DNA of 64,000 nucleotides from Fimbriimonadaceae bacterium (GCA_020850355.1 JADZEX010000034.1:1-64000), one strand, 5' to 3'; counted from the first letter of the stretch, positions 1-9,678 are shown. Program-made: numbers and translations. Notes: generated from the letters alone by a model not told the origin.

Positions 1-60
1 CGGCGACGGCGGCAGCAGGTACTCCTGATCCGGGGTCCAACGACGGTAGAGCTTGCTCAT
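1..60 (-). mobile_element. Transposase N-terminus, IS1182-like, cut by window edge
   Basis: Only the first 20 codons are in the window, read leftwards from ATG at 60-58. They give MSKLYRRWTPDQ followed by EYLLPPSP. This pattern (F/Y-R-x-W-x-P-D-Q, then L-L-P-P-S) is the typical start of IS1182-type DDE transposases. The rest of the gene lies outside the window, so the catalytic residues cannot be checked. No strong ribosome binding site precedes the ATG, which is common for transposases. The identification rests on a short stretch. Confidence 0.6.
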
Positions 61-119
61 GCGCTAATGGAATCACAGGGCGATCAGCTTGTCGATCCCC
101 GGTTATGCGCAACGGGCTC
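61..119. mobile_element. Probable IS terminus and transposase leader
   Basis: This stretch separates the transposase start from the stop codon of the YHS-domain gene at 120. If the element is IS1182-like, its outer end should lie here, and the string GTTGCGCATAACC (minus strand, 98-110 region) is the best terminal-repeat candidate. The partner end is outside the window, so this is inference. Confidence 0.3.
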
Positions 120-1163
120 CTAGTCGCTCAGCAGCTCTCGCAACTGCACCACCTGGGGGGCCTGGTTGACCCGCTGCGCGGCGATCCGGCGGACCGGATT
201 GGTGACCGGCTGCCCGCCGGCCCGCAGCTCGGCGCACCACGGCAGGACCAGCCCGCCGGTCGGCCGGAAGTCGCTGTAGCTGCGCCGCAGCGTGGTCAGG
301 CCCAGTGCCCCGCGGCCACGCCAGGTGAGGCTGACGATCTGTCCGCTGAAGGGATGCAGCTCCAGCAGACTGGTCGCCCCGGCGACGCTGATCCGGACGC
401 GCTGCGCGCCGACCGCGACGGCGGTCGCCTCGCCGCGTAGCCAGGCCTGCAGCAGCGGCAGCGGATGGCGGTACAGCTCGCGCTGGATGAACGCGGCGAC
501 GCTGGCGGGCGTGGTGCCGGCCTGCCCCGACATCCGGCCGCCGCCAGGGCCAACGCCGTGGGCGCCCTGGTACTCGGGCCAGGTGTCCTGCAGCACGTAA
601 CGATCCGGCGCCCGGTAGCTGGCCAGGTGGCGGAACTCCAAGCCCCCTTTGCCGCGGTCCATCGCGAAGGCGGTCTCGAGCTCCCAGGTCTGCACCGCGC
701 GCAGCCGCCCGGCCCCACCCAACGCCCGCACGGCCCGGTCCAGCAACGCCTGCGCGGCGGCCGTCTGCGGCGCGGTGCCGGACGGCAGCGGATCGGCGGT
801 GTCGATGAAGTCGACCGGGCTCTGGCGAAACGCGTCGCGGCAGAAGTCGCTGGCGAAGAGGTAGATCCGCCCGCCGAAGACTTCCCAGCGGTCGGGGCTG
901 CCGGCGCCGGAGACTGGCCCCATCTTCATGCAGGCGCCGCCGAACTGCACCTCGTACCGCTCCGGCGCAGCCTCGAAGGCCGCCCGGTTGGCGGCGCTGC
1001 TGAACTGGTAGCGGTAGTCACCGCGGTCCAGGCTGACGGCCGACTGCCCGGCGGTCTCGCGCCCGGCCACCAGGTCGACCGGGTCGAAGCCCCGGAGCGC
1101 CAGCTTCGGCTCGGCCGACAACGGTCCGGCGGCGACAGCCAGTAGCAAGAGCAGTCCACGCAT
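120..1163 (-). CDS. Secreted YHS-domain protein with C-terminal sensor-like domain
   Basis: 347 aa protein starting at MRGLLLLLAVAAG, a clear Sec signal peptide ending near residue 17. Residues about 20-105 form a YHS domain: GFDPV at the start, an aromatic YRYQFSS strand, a NRAAFEAAPERY helix, FGGACMKMG, and WEVFGGRIYLF. YHS domains are small metal-associated modules, often with a functional cysteine, and a cysteine is present here. The remaining ~220 residues are beta-rich with no recognised catalytic motif, and may be a lipoprotein-carrier-like (LolA/outer-membrane sensor) fold; this part is uncertain. The reading frame stays open upstream to 1844, but that part is antisense to the GH16 gene. 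The stop abuts the IS end at 119, so the element may have inserted right beside this gene. Confidence 0.7.
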   Translation of the reverse strand: MRGLLLLLAVAAGPLSAEPKLALRGFDPVDLVAGRETAGQSAVSLDRGDYRYQFSSAANRAAFEAAPERYEVQFGGACMKMGPVSGAGSPDRWEVFGGRIYLFASDFCRDAFRQSPVDFIDTADPLPSGTAPQTAAAQALLDRAVRALGGAGRLRAVQTWELETAFAMDRGKGGLEFRHLASYRAPDRYVLQDTWPEYQGAHGVGPGGGRMSGQAGTTPASVAAFIQRELYRHPLPLLQAWLRGEATAVAVGAQRVRISVAGATSLLELHPFSGQIVSLTWRGRGALGLTTLRRSYSDFRPTGGLVLPWCAELRAGGQPVTNPVRRIAAQRVNQAPQVVQLRELLSD

Positions 1164-1301
1164 CAGTCCCTCCAGACGACCACCGCGATCTCTTGACCCG
1201 GCGGTCGTATTACAGCAGGCAAGATGCCGCCAGCGCTGCCCGCTGGCAAGGCCGGCAGGAATGACGCGGGTGGTTGCCGAAGGTGGGGTCGGAGACCGAC
1301 C

Positions 1302-2060
1302 ATGCCGTTCGCTCTGCTGGCGCTGTTGCCGAACCTGCTGGCCGCGCCGGAGCCGGCCGACACGTTGCCGCCGGCGCCCGCTGGACAGGCTTGGAAGCTG
1401 GTCTGGAACGACGAGTTCGACGGCCAGCAGCTTGACGAGAGCAAGTGGCAGGTGCCCGAGTACCAGCGCAAGGGCGGCTGGTGGGACCGCCGCGCGATCC
1501 GCCTGGATGGCCAGGGCCACCTGGTGATGGACTGCTTCCGCGAGGGCGACAAGGTGCTGGACGGCTGCGTGCGCACCTGGCGGCGCTACGAGAAGGCCTT
1601 CGGCTACTTCGTGACGCGGGTGCAGCTCCAGCAGCAGCCTGGCCATTGGTCGGCCTTCTGGCTGATGGGCGACGGGGTTGGCAAGGTCGGCAACGAGGGC
1701 CGCGACGGCACCGAGATCGACATCTTTGAGAAGCCCTGGCTGGACGAGCGCGTGCAGCAGACGTTGCACTGGGACGGCTACGGCCCGGACCATAAGTCGC
1801 AGGGCTTCGTGGCGCGGCAGCCGGGGGTGATGACGGGCTGGCACACCTTTGCGCTGTGGTGGAGCCCGACGGAGTACGTCTTCTACATCGACGGCCGCGA
1901 GACCTGGCGCACCAGCGCCGGCGGGGTCTGCCAGGCGCCGCTGTGGATCAAACTGAGCGACGAGGTCGGCCCCTGGGCCGGCGACATCAACCAGGCCAAA
2001 CTCCCGGACCCGTGGCTGGTGGATTACGTCCGGGTCTACGACCTGCTGCCGACGGAGTAG
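1302..2060 (+). CDS. Glycoside hydrolase family 16 (beta-glucanase/agarase type)
   Basis: 252 aa secreted beta-glycosidase. The start at 1302 is chosen because the protein then begins with MPFALLALLPNLLA, a plausible signal peptide. The mature part opens with WKLVWNDEFDG, the typical GH16 start. The family's catalytic motif E-x-D-x-x-E appears as EIDIFE: E138 is the nucleophile, D140 assists and E143 is the acid/base. Aromatic substrate-cleft residues (GHWSAFWLM, HWDGYG) surround it. GH16 enzymes cut beta-1,3/1,4-glucans, agars, porphyrans or carrageenans; the sequence alone does not fix the substrate. It is divergent from the YHS gene and stands alone. The length is close to a minimal GH16 domain with no carbohydrate-binding module. 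Confidence 0.85.
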   Translation: MPFALLALLPNLLAAPEPADTLPPAPAGQAWKLVWNDEFDGQQLDESKWQVPEYQRKGGWWDRRAIRLDGQGHLVMDCFREGDKVLDGCVRTWRRYEKAFGYFVTRVQLQQQPGHWSAFWLMGDGVGKVGNEGRDGTEIDIFEKPWLDERVQQTLHWDGYGPDHKSQGFVARQPGVMTGWHTFALWWSPTEYVFYIDGRETWRTSAGGVCQAPLWIKLSDEVGPWAGDINQAKLPDPWLVDYVRVYDLLPTE

Positions 2061-2144
2061 CGGCGGATCGCGGCACCGGTCCTCGGCCGGGAGTCTGTGT
2101 CATCCTCGCGTCGAGGGTTGGCCGCGGGGCGGCCAGGGAACCGT

Positions 2145-3035
2145 ATGCGGGAGAGTCTCGGGCGCGAGTTGCTGGAACTGGGCGACAGCCTGCCGGCGGA
2201 GGTGGCCTGCCCGTTCTGCAGCCTGCCGCTGCCGGCCTGGCCGGCGGTGCTCAGCGAGCTGCGTCCATCCGCGGCCAGCGCGGCGCCACCGGGCGGCCGG
2301 CGCTGCCCGCGCTGTGGCAGCCGCAGCAGCCTCGATGGCGAGCCGCTGCTGTTCGGCGACCCCTACGCGTTGACCGCTCTCGGTCGTGGGATGCGCCGCG
2401 TCTTGGAGGGCTGCAACGGCTGTGGCGGGTGTCTGGCGGTGGTCGCCACGCTGCAACTGGTCGGGTTGCTGTTGGCCTTTGCGCAGCGCCTCACCGAGGT
2501 CCAGGAGGTGCTCTTCGCCATCGCCCTGGCGGCGGTAATCGGGGGCCCGCTGCTGGGCTATCAACCGTGGCGCATGGCCCTCGCACGGCGGCGCTGGTGG
2601 CAGGCCCGGACGGCGCGTCTGAGCGCGGCCGGGGCAGGCGACGTGGCCCTCGGCGCGGATCTCGCGGAGTGTGATCTGGGCGTCCGCGAGCTGCTCCGCC
2701 AAGTTGGCGACCGCTCCGAGCAGTTGGTGCTGCTGCGCGTCGCGCGCGACAAGCTGGAGCAGTCCAGCTTCCGCGACCGCAGCCAGCCCTACCACCGGGC
2801 GATTGCGCTGTTGGAGCAGCAGATCGCCGAGCGCGAGGGGCTGCTGGAGCAGTTTCTGCGGCACCGCCGGGACCTCGACGCGGTGGTCGCCGTGCGGCGG
2901 GCCGAGGCGGCTTTCGACCCGGGGCAGGTGCTGCTGGACTCGGCCGACCTGACCGACACCCGCCGCCGCCTGACCGCCGCGGTCGACCGGCTGGCCGCCG
3001 AGCAGGAGGTCGCGGTCGACCTCGGCGCGCTGTGA
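2145..3035 (+). CDS. Zinc-ribbon membrane protein with C-terminal coiled coil
   Basis: 296 aa protein of unknown function. ATG at 2145 is preferred over GTG at 2097 because AGGGAA lies just upstream of it. After ~20 residues comes a zinc ribbon (CPFC ... CPRC) with an additional CNGCGGC cysteine cluster. Two adjacent hydrophobic segments follow (LAVVATLQLVGLLLAF and VLFAIALAAVIGG), forming a membrane hairpin. The last ~130 residues are helical and charged, with heptad-like patterns (LLEQFLRHRRDLDAVVAVRRAEAAF), so probably a cytoplasmic coiled coil. The architecture suggests a membrane-anchored scaffold or sensor. No enzyme motif is visible. Confidence 0.6.
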   Translation: MRESLGRELLELGDSLPAEVACPFCSLPLPAWPAVLSELRPSAASAAPPGGRRCPRCGSRSSLDGEPLLFGDPYALTALGRGMRRVLEGCNGCGGCLAVVATLQLVGLLLAFAQRLTEVQEVLFAIALAAVIGGPLLGYQPWRMALARRRWWQARTARLSAAGAGDVALGADLAECDLGVRELLRQVGDRSEQLVLLRVARDKLEQSSFRDRSQPYHRAIALLEQQIAEREGLLEQFLRHRRDLDAVVAVRRAEAAFDPGQVLLDSADLTDTRRRLTAAVDRLAAEQEVAVDLGAL

Positions 3036-3041
3036 GGCGGG

Positions 3042-3668
3042 TCAGGCTCCGGCGGTGACGTCATAGACGGCCAGGGCGCCCTCGGTGAAGCGCACGGTGA
3101 CCAGGGTGGTGACCACTTCGTTGCTCAGACCGGTCGCCCCGGTCAGGGCAATCTGCGGTTGCGGTGTCCAACGCAGACCGCTGACCTCGACGCCGGACGC
3201 CACCGGCAGCGGCAGCAGGCTGAGCTTCGCCCCGACCCGCCGCGCGGTCTGCCAGGTCTCGCCCGGCCGCAGCATCGTCAGCCAGCCGTGGGCGTCGCCG
3301 GCCTCGATTCGCAACTGCATCGCGTAGCGGGCGAACAGCCCAAAGTGGTGGTGGACCATGTCCCAGCGGCGGCCGCCGGCGCCGAGCACCGTGACCGCCT
3401 CGTAGTGCCGGTCGACGCAGGTGTAAAGCGCCTTCTCGAGGTCGCAGGTGTCCTGCTCGGCGATCGGCAGCCGTTCGACGCCGGCGGGCACTTCGGCCGG
3501 AACGGAGTCCCAGTCGCCGACCACCGCGTCCGGCGTCAGACCGGCCTGCAGCGCCGCCGTGAGGGCGCCGTCGGTCACCACGAACCAGCCGGCGCCCTCT
3601 CGACAGCAGCGCAGCAACTCCGGCGACGGCGGGTCACCGTTGGCCAGCACCAGGGCCCGTCCCAGCAT
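3042..3668 (-). CDS. thiN: Thiamine pyrophosphokinase
   Basis: 208 aa, the family's usual length. The enzyme transfers pyrophosphate from ATP to thiamine, giving thiamine diphosphate in the cytosol. Visible hallmarks are ALVLANGDPPS at the N-terminus, VTDGAL, PDAVVGDWDSV (the G-D-x-D-S motif) and QDTCDLEKAL (the T-D-x-E-K-A motif that binds ATP/Mg). The C-terminal beta domain binds thiamine (GATGLSNEV; the family has G-x-S-N). It lies 4 bp downstream of the sugar isomerase on the same strand, so the two are probably cotranscribed. No THI riboswitch was recognised upstream. Confidence 0.9.
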   Translation of the reverse strand: MLGRALVLANGDPPSPELLRCCREGAGWFVVTDGALTAALQAGLTPDAVVGDWDSVPAEVPAGVERLPIAEQDTCDLEKALYTCVDRHYEAVTVLGAGGRRWDMVHHHFGLFARYAMQLRIEAGDAHGWLTMLRPGETWQTARRVGAKLSLLPLPVASGVEVSGLRWTPQPQIALTGATGLSNEVVTTLVTVRFTEGALAVYDVTAGA

Positions 3669-3672
3669 CGGC

Positions 3673-4503
<831 letters not shown>

Positions 4504-4654
4504 CCCGGACTCCTCTTCGTTACCGCGCGCAGTTCGCCACTGGAGCGCGATTTCCTGCGGAGCCGCGTTTTCGGGCACCCACAAGGGCGCGCCGATGGTT
4601 TATGATGCAGGAGCGCCCGGGGGTCTTACCAAGCGGTGCGTTCTGGAGCTGGTT

Positions 4655-7600
4655 GTGCACGCTCTCGCACGGGTCTGCGTTCAACGTCCGGTGTTCGCCA
4701 CGGTGCTCTCGCTGTCGCTGCTGGTGATCGGCGTCGCCGGCTACCTCGGCCTCGGCACCGACCGCTTCCCGAACATCGACTTTCCGATGGTGATGGTCCA
4801 CACCACCCTGCCGGGGGCCTCGCCGACCGAGATGGAGTCCGAGGTCACCGACAAGATCGAGCGGCAGGTCAACACCGTCGGCGGGATCGACACGCTCAGC
4901 TCGACCTCCAGCGACGGCCTCTCGCTGGTGATGATCAAGTTCGACCTGGCCAAAGACGGCGACGTCGCGGCCGAGGAAGTGCGCTCCAAAGTCGCGCTCG
5001 CCAAGGGTGACCTGCCTCCCGACGCCAACGAGCCGATCGTCCAGAAGTTCGACATCGGCGCGGTCCCGGTGATCACCTACGCCATCAGCTCCAAGGGCAG
5101 CCTGCGCGAGACCTACGAGTTTGTCGACAAGAAGATCCGCCGCCGCCTCGAATCGGTCGACGGGGTCGGCGAGGTCCGCATCACCGGCGGGCGTGAGCGG
5201 CAGATCAACATCGTGCTCGATCCCTACCGGATGCGGGCCTACGGGGTCACCGCCAGCGATATCACCAAGGCGTTGCACAACGAGAACGCGCAGGTCCCGG
5301 GCGGCCTGGTCGAGCAGGGCGACCTGCAGCTCAGCCTCCGCACGCCGGGTCGCCTGAAGGCCGTGGCCGACTTCGAGACGATTCCGATCAAGACCTTCGG
5401 CGACCGCCAGGTGCTGTTGCGCGATGTCGCCCGCGCCAGCGACGGTGAAGGCCGGGCTACCAGCCTGGCGCTGCTGGATGGCGAAGAGGCGGTGGTGGTG
5501 GACTGCATCAAGCAGTCGGGCACCAACGCGGTGAAGGTGATCGACGCCGTCGAAGAGCGCATGGCGATCGTCGAGGCCGAACTGCCCGCGGGCTACGCTG
5601 TGCGCAAGGTCCGCTCCAGCAAGGTCTTCATCGAAGCGGCGCTGCACGCTGTCAACGAGCACCTGATTCTGGGGGCGATCCTGGCCGCCATCGTGGTCTT
5701 CTTGTTCCTCCGCAGCGGCCGCTCGACGATCATCGCGGCGCTGGCCATTCCGACCAGCATCATCACCACCTTCGCCCTGATGAACGCCGTCGGCTTCACG
5801 CAGAACGTGATCACGCTGCTGGCGTTGACCCTCTCGGTGGGCATCGTGATCGACGACGCCATTGTGGTCCTCGAGAACGTCTTCCGGGTGATCGAGGAGC
5901 AGAACCTGACGCCCTTCGAGGCGGCGATTCAGGCGACCCGGGAGATCGGCCTGGCGGTCCTGGCGATCACCTTGTCGCTGATTGCGGTGTTCCTGCCAAT
6001 CGCCTTCATGGGCGGCATCGTCGGCCGCTTCCTGAAGTCGTTCGGCGTGACGATGGCCTTCGCCATCGCGGTGTCGATGTTCATCAGCTTCTCGCTGACG
6101 CCGATGCTCTGCTCGCGCTGGCTGCGCGGCCACGAGGGCGCCGGGCACGGCGAGGGCAGCCAGGAGACCAAGGGCGGCTGGTACGGCGTGGTCGACCGGG
6201 TCTACACCGCGATGCTGGAATGGAGCCTGCGTCACAAGCTGGCGGTGGTGATGGGCTGCGTCGGCATCCTGTGCAGCATCGTCCCGCTGGGGAAGATCGC
6301 CAACAAGAACTTCCTGCCGAACGACGACGAGTCGGAGTGGCAGATCCTGGTCCGCGCGCCGGAGGGCACCAGCATCGAGGGCACCCGGCGGATCGTCGAG
6401 GCGATGGCCAAACAGGTGCGCCAACTGCCGGAGGTGCAGTACACCCTGGTGACGATTGGCTCGGACGACGAGCGCAGCGCCAACAACGGCAAGGTGCTCG
6501 TGGTGATGAAGCAGGTTGAGGAGCGGCAGGACCGCAGCGTCTCGCAGTGGAGCCTGATGGACCGCGCGCGCCAGGAAGTGCTGCCGCGTTTCGAGGGGCG
6601 CGGGCTGCAACTCTCGGTGCAGACCGGCGGCGGTTTCGGAGGCGGCTCCAACGCCGACATCCAGTTGTCCGTGGCCGGCCCCGATCTGGCCAGTCTGACG
6701 CACTTCAGCGACGAGGCCGTGAAGCGGGCGCGGGCCATTCCGGGGGTGGCCGACGTCGACAGCACCTTGCGCACCGGCAAGCCCGAGCTGCAGGCGATCA
6801 TCGACCGCTCGAAGGCCGCCGCGTTGGGCGTCACCGTGACCGATGTGGCGCAGGCGCTGCGGCTGTCGGTCGGCGGCGACGACAAGATCAGCTCGTTCGA
6901 CGAGCATGGTGAGCAGTACGATGTGAAGGTCCGGCTGGCGCCGGAGTACCGCCGCGACGAAGCTGGGATCGAGATCCTGGAAGTGCCCGGCGAAGTCGAC
7001 GGCAAGCACGGCAGCGTGCCGCTGGACCAGGTGGTGCACTTCGAACGGGTCGGCGGCCCGGCCAGCATTCGACGGCTCAACCGGCAGCGCGAGTTCACGC
7101 TGCTGGTGAACATCCTGCCGACCGCCTCGCAGGGCAACGTCACCACCGCGGTCGACCAGATCCTCGCCGACCTCAAGATGGGTCCGGCCTACACCAAGAC
7201 CTACATCGGGCAGTCCAGCGAGTTCAAGAAGGTCTTCATCAACTTCGCGCTGGCCTTCGTGCTGTCGACGATCTTCATGTACCTGGTGATCGCCGCGCAG
7301 TTCGAGTCGTTCGCGCAGGCGCTGGTGATCATGGTCACCCTGCCGCTGACGGCGCCGTTTGCGGTGGCCTCCATCGTGCTCACCGGTGACAGCCTGAACA
7401 TCTTCTCGATGCTGGGGATGTTGGTGCTGCTGGGCGTCGTCAAGAAGAACGCCATCCTGCAGATCGACCGCGCCAACCAGCTCCGGGAGCAGGGACTCTC
7501 GCTGCACGACGCCGTGGTGCAGGCCAGCCGGGACCGGCTGCGGCCGATTCTGATGACGACGTTGGCCTTCGTCGCGGGCATGGTGCCGCTGGTCCTGTCG

Positions 7601-7801
7601 CAAGGCACCGGTGCGGCGACCAACAAGTCGACCGGCGGCGTGATCATCTGGGGCCAGGTCCTCAGCCTGCTGCTGACGCTGATCGCCGCGCCGGTCTTCT
7701 ACACGCTGGCCGACCGGCTGTTCTCAACCGAGTTCTGCGCCTGGGTCCGCCAACGGGCGTTCGGCTGGCGGCAGCGCGGGCAGGAGACCAACGCTCGCTG
7801 A
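4655..7801 (+). CDS. RND-family multidrug efflux transporter (AcrB/HAE1 type)
   Basis: 1048 aa, matching the 1020-1050 aa norm. The start is GTG at 4655 with GGAG seven bases upstream. The reading frame stays open to 4328, but that part is antisense to the isomerase gene. The N-terminus RVCVQRPVFATVLSLSLLVIG is the standard first membrane segment. Transmembrane segment 4 carries the proton-relay pair in GIVIDDAIVVLENV. Other RND signatures are PGASPTEMESEV, FLPIAFMGGIVGRF and the C-terminal LLGVVKKNAIL. It should pump small amphipathic compounds using the proton gradient, together with a membrane-fusion protein and an outer-membrane channel. Neither partner is adjacent, so it is an orphan pump here. 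A TATGAT box sits at 4601-4606 without a convincing -35. Confidence 0.92.
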   Translation: MHALARVCVQRPVFATVLSLSLLVIGVAGYLGLGTDRFPNIDFPMVMVHTTLPGASPTEMESEVTDKIERQVNTVGGIDTLSSTSSDGLSLVMIKFDLAKDGDVAAEEVRSKVALAKGDLPPDANEPIVQKFDIGAVPVITYAISSKGSLRETYEFVDKKIRRRLESVDGVGEVRITGGRERQINIVLDPYRMRAYGVTASDITKALHNENAQVPGGLVEQGDLQLSLRTPGRLKAVADFETIPIKTFGDRQVLLRDVARASDGEGRATSLALLDGEEAVVVDCIKQSGTNAVKVIDAVEERMAIVEAELPAGYAVRKVRSSKVFIEAALHAVNEHLILGAILAAIVVFLFLRSGRSTIIAALAIPTSIITTFALMNAVGFTQNVITLLALTLSVGIVIDDAIVVLENVFRVIEEQNLTPFEAAIQATREIGLAVLAITLSLIAVFLPIAFMGGIVGRFLKSFGVTMAFAIAVSMFISFSLTPMLCSRWLRGHEGAGHGEGSQETKGGWYGVVDRVYTAMLEWSLRHKLAVVMGCVGILCSIVPLGKIANKNFLPNDDESEWQILVRAPEGTSIEGTRRIVEAMAKQVRQLPEVQYTLVTIGSDDERSANNGKVLVVMKQVEERQDRSVSQWSLMDRARQEVLPRFEGRGLQLSVQTGGGFGGGSNADIQLSVAGPDLASLTHFSDEAVKRARAIPGVADVDSTLRTGKPELQAIIDRSKAAALGVTVTDVAQALRLSVGGDDKISSFDEHGEQYDVKVRLAPEYRRDEAGIEILEVPGEVDGKHGSVPLDQVVHFERVGGPASIRRLNRQREFTLLVNILPTASQGNVTTAVDQILADLKMGPAYTKTYIGQSSEFKKVFINFALAFVLSTIFMYLVIAAQFESFAQALVIMVTLPLTAPFAVASIVLTGDSLNIFSMLGMLVLLGVVKKNAILQIDRANQLREQGLSLHDAVVQASRDRLRPILMTTLAFVAGMVPLVLSQGTGAATNKSTGGVIIWGQVLSLLLTLIAAPVFYTLADRLFSTEFCAWVRQRAFGWRQRGQETNAR

Positions 7802-7867
7802 GGCCGGCCGGCGGCGCGGCCACGCCGAGTGCCCGGGGCAGGCGGGGCGTGGTGCGACGGAGGGGCG

Positions 7868-8026
7868 ATGACCACCTGGCGCGAGGAACGCGATCGGCTG
7901 GTCGTGGTGGCTGGCGAAGTACTCGTCGCCGGCTGCACGCCGCGGCGGCTCGACCCGGCGGTGCTGCGCGCGCGGTTGCTGGAGCGGGGCTGCTGCCTGG
8001 GCGAAGCCCCGGCGGCCGCCACCTGA
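7868..8026 (+). CDS. Small hypothetical protein
   Basis: 52 aa, starting MTTWREERDRLVVVAGEVLV. GGAGGGG lies directly upstream of the ATG, a strong ribosome binding site, and the stop is 11 bp before the next gene, so translation looks real. No domain is recognised. The composition is mixed helix/strand with a single CC pair near the C-terminus. It is likely cotranscribed with the downstream phosphodiesterase. Confidence 0.55.
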   Translation: MTTWREERDRLVVVAGEVLVAGCTPRRLDPAVLRARLLERGCCLGEAPAAAT

Positions 8027-8037
8027 GGAGACCACCG

Positions 8038-8730
8038 GTGATTGAGATCGTCGGCCACCGCGGCGCGGCGGCGCTGGTTCCGGAGAACACCCTCCCGAGC
8101 TTCGAACACGCCATTGCGCTGGGCTGCGAGGCCACCGAGTGCGATGTGCGTCTGACGGCCGACGGCCACCTGGTGATCTGCCACGACGAGACGGTCGACC
8201 GCACCACCAACGGCAGCGGCCGCGTGGCCGACCTGACGCTGGCGGAGATCCGCGACTTGGACGCTGGGGGCGGCGCGGTGATGCCCACGCTGGCCGAGCT
8301 GTTGGCGGTCGTGGCGGGCCGGATTCTGCTGCTCTGTGAGCTGAAGGGCCCCGGCACGCCGGAGCCGGCGGTGGCCGCGGTGCGGGCCGCCGGGCTGCCG
8401 GGCCAGGTGGTCTTCACGTCGTTCGAGCTGGACCGCCTGACGGCCGTCCGGCAAGCGGGCGCCGCCCTGCGGCTGGCCGGCATCTTCAGCCACCCGCCCG
8501 ACGCGGCGACGGTGGCTCGGCTGGTGACCCTCGGCGCCGAGGCGGCCGACGTCCACTACCGCAACCTGACCCCGCAGTTCGTCGCCACCGCGCACGCCGC
8601 CGGTCTGCGCTGCCGGGGCTGGAACCCCGACACCGTCGACGAGATCCGCCAGACCATCGCGCTGGGCGTCGACAGCGTTTCGAGCAACCGGCCCGACCTG
8701 GCCCTGGCGGTTCGCGCTGGAGCGGCCTGA
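8038..8730 (+). CDS. Glycerophosphodiester phosphodiesterase
   Basis: 230 aa GDPD-type TIM barrel that hydrolyses glycerophosphodiesters to glycerol-3-phosphate and an alcohol. The start is GTG at 8038 after GGAG. All signature motifs are present: IVGHRG (catalytic His), PENTLPSF, ECDVRLTADG (metal-binding Glu/Asp) and VICHDETVDRTTNGSG (second catalytic His). LCELKG supplies a further metal ligand, and CRGWNPDT is the conserved C-terminal Trp region. No signal peptide, so it is cytosolic (UgpQ-like). It acts in phospholipid turnover or phosphate scavenging. Confidence 0.9.
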   Translation: MIEIVGHRGAAALVPENTLPSFEHAIALGCEATECDVRLTADGHLVICHDETVDRTTNGSGRVADLTLAEIRDLDAGGGAVMPTLAELLAVVAGRILLLCELKGPGTPEPAVAAVRAAGLPGQVVFTSFELDRLTAVRQAGAALRLAGIFSHPPDAATVARLVTLGAEAADVHYRNLTPQFVATAHAAGLRCRGWNPDTVDEIRQTIALGVDSVSSNRPDLALAVRAGAA

Positions 8731-8737
8731 GCGCGGG

Positions 8738-9559
8738 TCAGTCGGCCGCGAAGACCGCCTTGCTGCGGGTGTACTGCAACTCGGCCTCGGCGGTCTGGCC
8801 GGCCAGGATCTGCCGCGCCAGGTTGATGTCCTCGCGCGCCTCTTCCAAGCTCATCATACCGATGGCGACCGTGTCGACCGGCTTGATGTTGTGGTACACG
8901 AAGCTGAGGCCGGTGGGCGGCATCACGCGGCCCGAGCCGAGCGGCTTGATGCACAGACAGGGCAGCTTGGCGTTGCGGATCACCGTGGCTTCCCAGTCGG
9001 TCTCGAGGTGCATCAGGAAGCCTTCGCTGTTGAAGATCTGAATGTAGACGTCGATGTCGTAGCCCATCTTGTCGGAGATGCTGACGACTTCGGGGCGGTG
9101 GCTGCTCCAGCCGGGCCGCATCCCCTGGGCGCGGATGAAGGCGCAGACTTCCTCGGCTTCTTCGATGATCCCGCGCGCCGGCAACAGGCGGGCGTCGGTC
9201 CACATCGTGTGCGGCAGGCAGAACTCGGCACCCAGTTCGGCGGCCTGGCAGATGCCGTCCTTCAGCTCCTCGGTGTCCCGCCCGCCGGGCGTCGCGAACC
9301 AGACGATGTGGACGCCGGTGTCGGCCTCGACGGCGCGCAGCACCTCGGCGTAGTCGGGCCGCTGCATCGAGACCGTGGCGTTGAGCCCCTGCTCGGCGCA
9401 GTAGCGCAGCACCTCGTAGATCCGCTCCGGCGTGAAGTAGCGCCGCAACCACTCGCTGCGAGCCTTCGAGAAGTGGCTGAACCCGTGAAAGGTGTTGGAG
9501 CCGATGATCAGCCGGGAGACCTCGAGGCCGCCGATCTCGGTGGTCGGGAACGCGTTCAT
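8738..9559 (-). CDS. Aldo/keto reductase-like TIM-barrel protein
   Basis: 273 aa, starting MNAFPTTEIGGLEVSRLIIGSNTFHGF, which resembles the first strand of aldo/keto reductases. The C-terminal region DTVAIGMMSLEEAREDINLAR matches the cofactor-binding end of that superfamily. The middle is poorly conserved, and the canonical Asp-Tyr-Lys-His tetrad is not recognisable, so a reductase activity is unproven. Its convergent neighbour is the phosphodiesterase gene, 7 bp away. Alternative reading: a catalytically altered AKR-fold enzyme of unknown reaction. Confidence 0.6.
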   Translation of the reverse strand: MNAFPTTEIGGLEVSRLIIGSNTFHGFSHFSKARSEWLRRYFTPERIYEVLRYCAEQGLNATVSMQRPDYAEVLRAVEADTGVHIVWFATPGGRDTEELKDGICQAAELGAEFCLPHTMWTDARLLPARGIIEEAEEVCAFIRAQGMRPGWSSHRPEVVSISDKMGYDIDVYIQIFNSEGFLMHLETDWEATVIRNAKLPCLCIKPLGSGRVMPPTGLSFVYHNIKPVDTVAIGMMSLEEAREDINLARQILAGQTAEAELQYTRSKAVFAAD

Positions 9560-9678
9560 GACTTCCTCCGCGAGCGTACTTCCAGCCCTGGTGCAACGCT
9601 CCTGCCAGCGAATCGGTGCGCCGGGCCGTCAACGCGGGCGGCCGCGCCGTGGTAATGGTGGCAGCGCGGCCCGTGCGC

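Noticed and set aside
1215-1262. Possible small palindromic repeat in the YHS/GH16 spacer (GCCAGCGCTGCCCGCTGGC)
   Set aside because: Only one copy is in the window and it is imperfect, so it cannot be separated from chance in GC-rich DNA.
4601-4606. TATGAT as promoter of the RND gene
   Set aside because: No -35 element or extended -10 lies at the right distance. It is mentioned with the gene but not listed as a promoter.
4520-7603. A 1027-codon minus-strand open frame
   Set aside because: Antisense shadow of the RND pump. His/Asp/Arg-rich product without domains.
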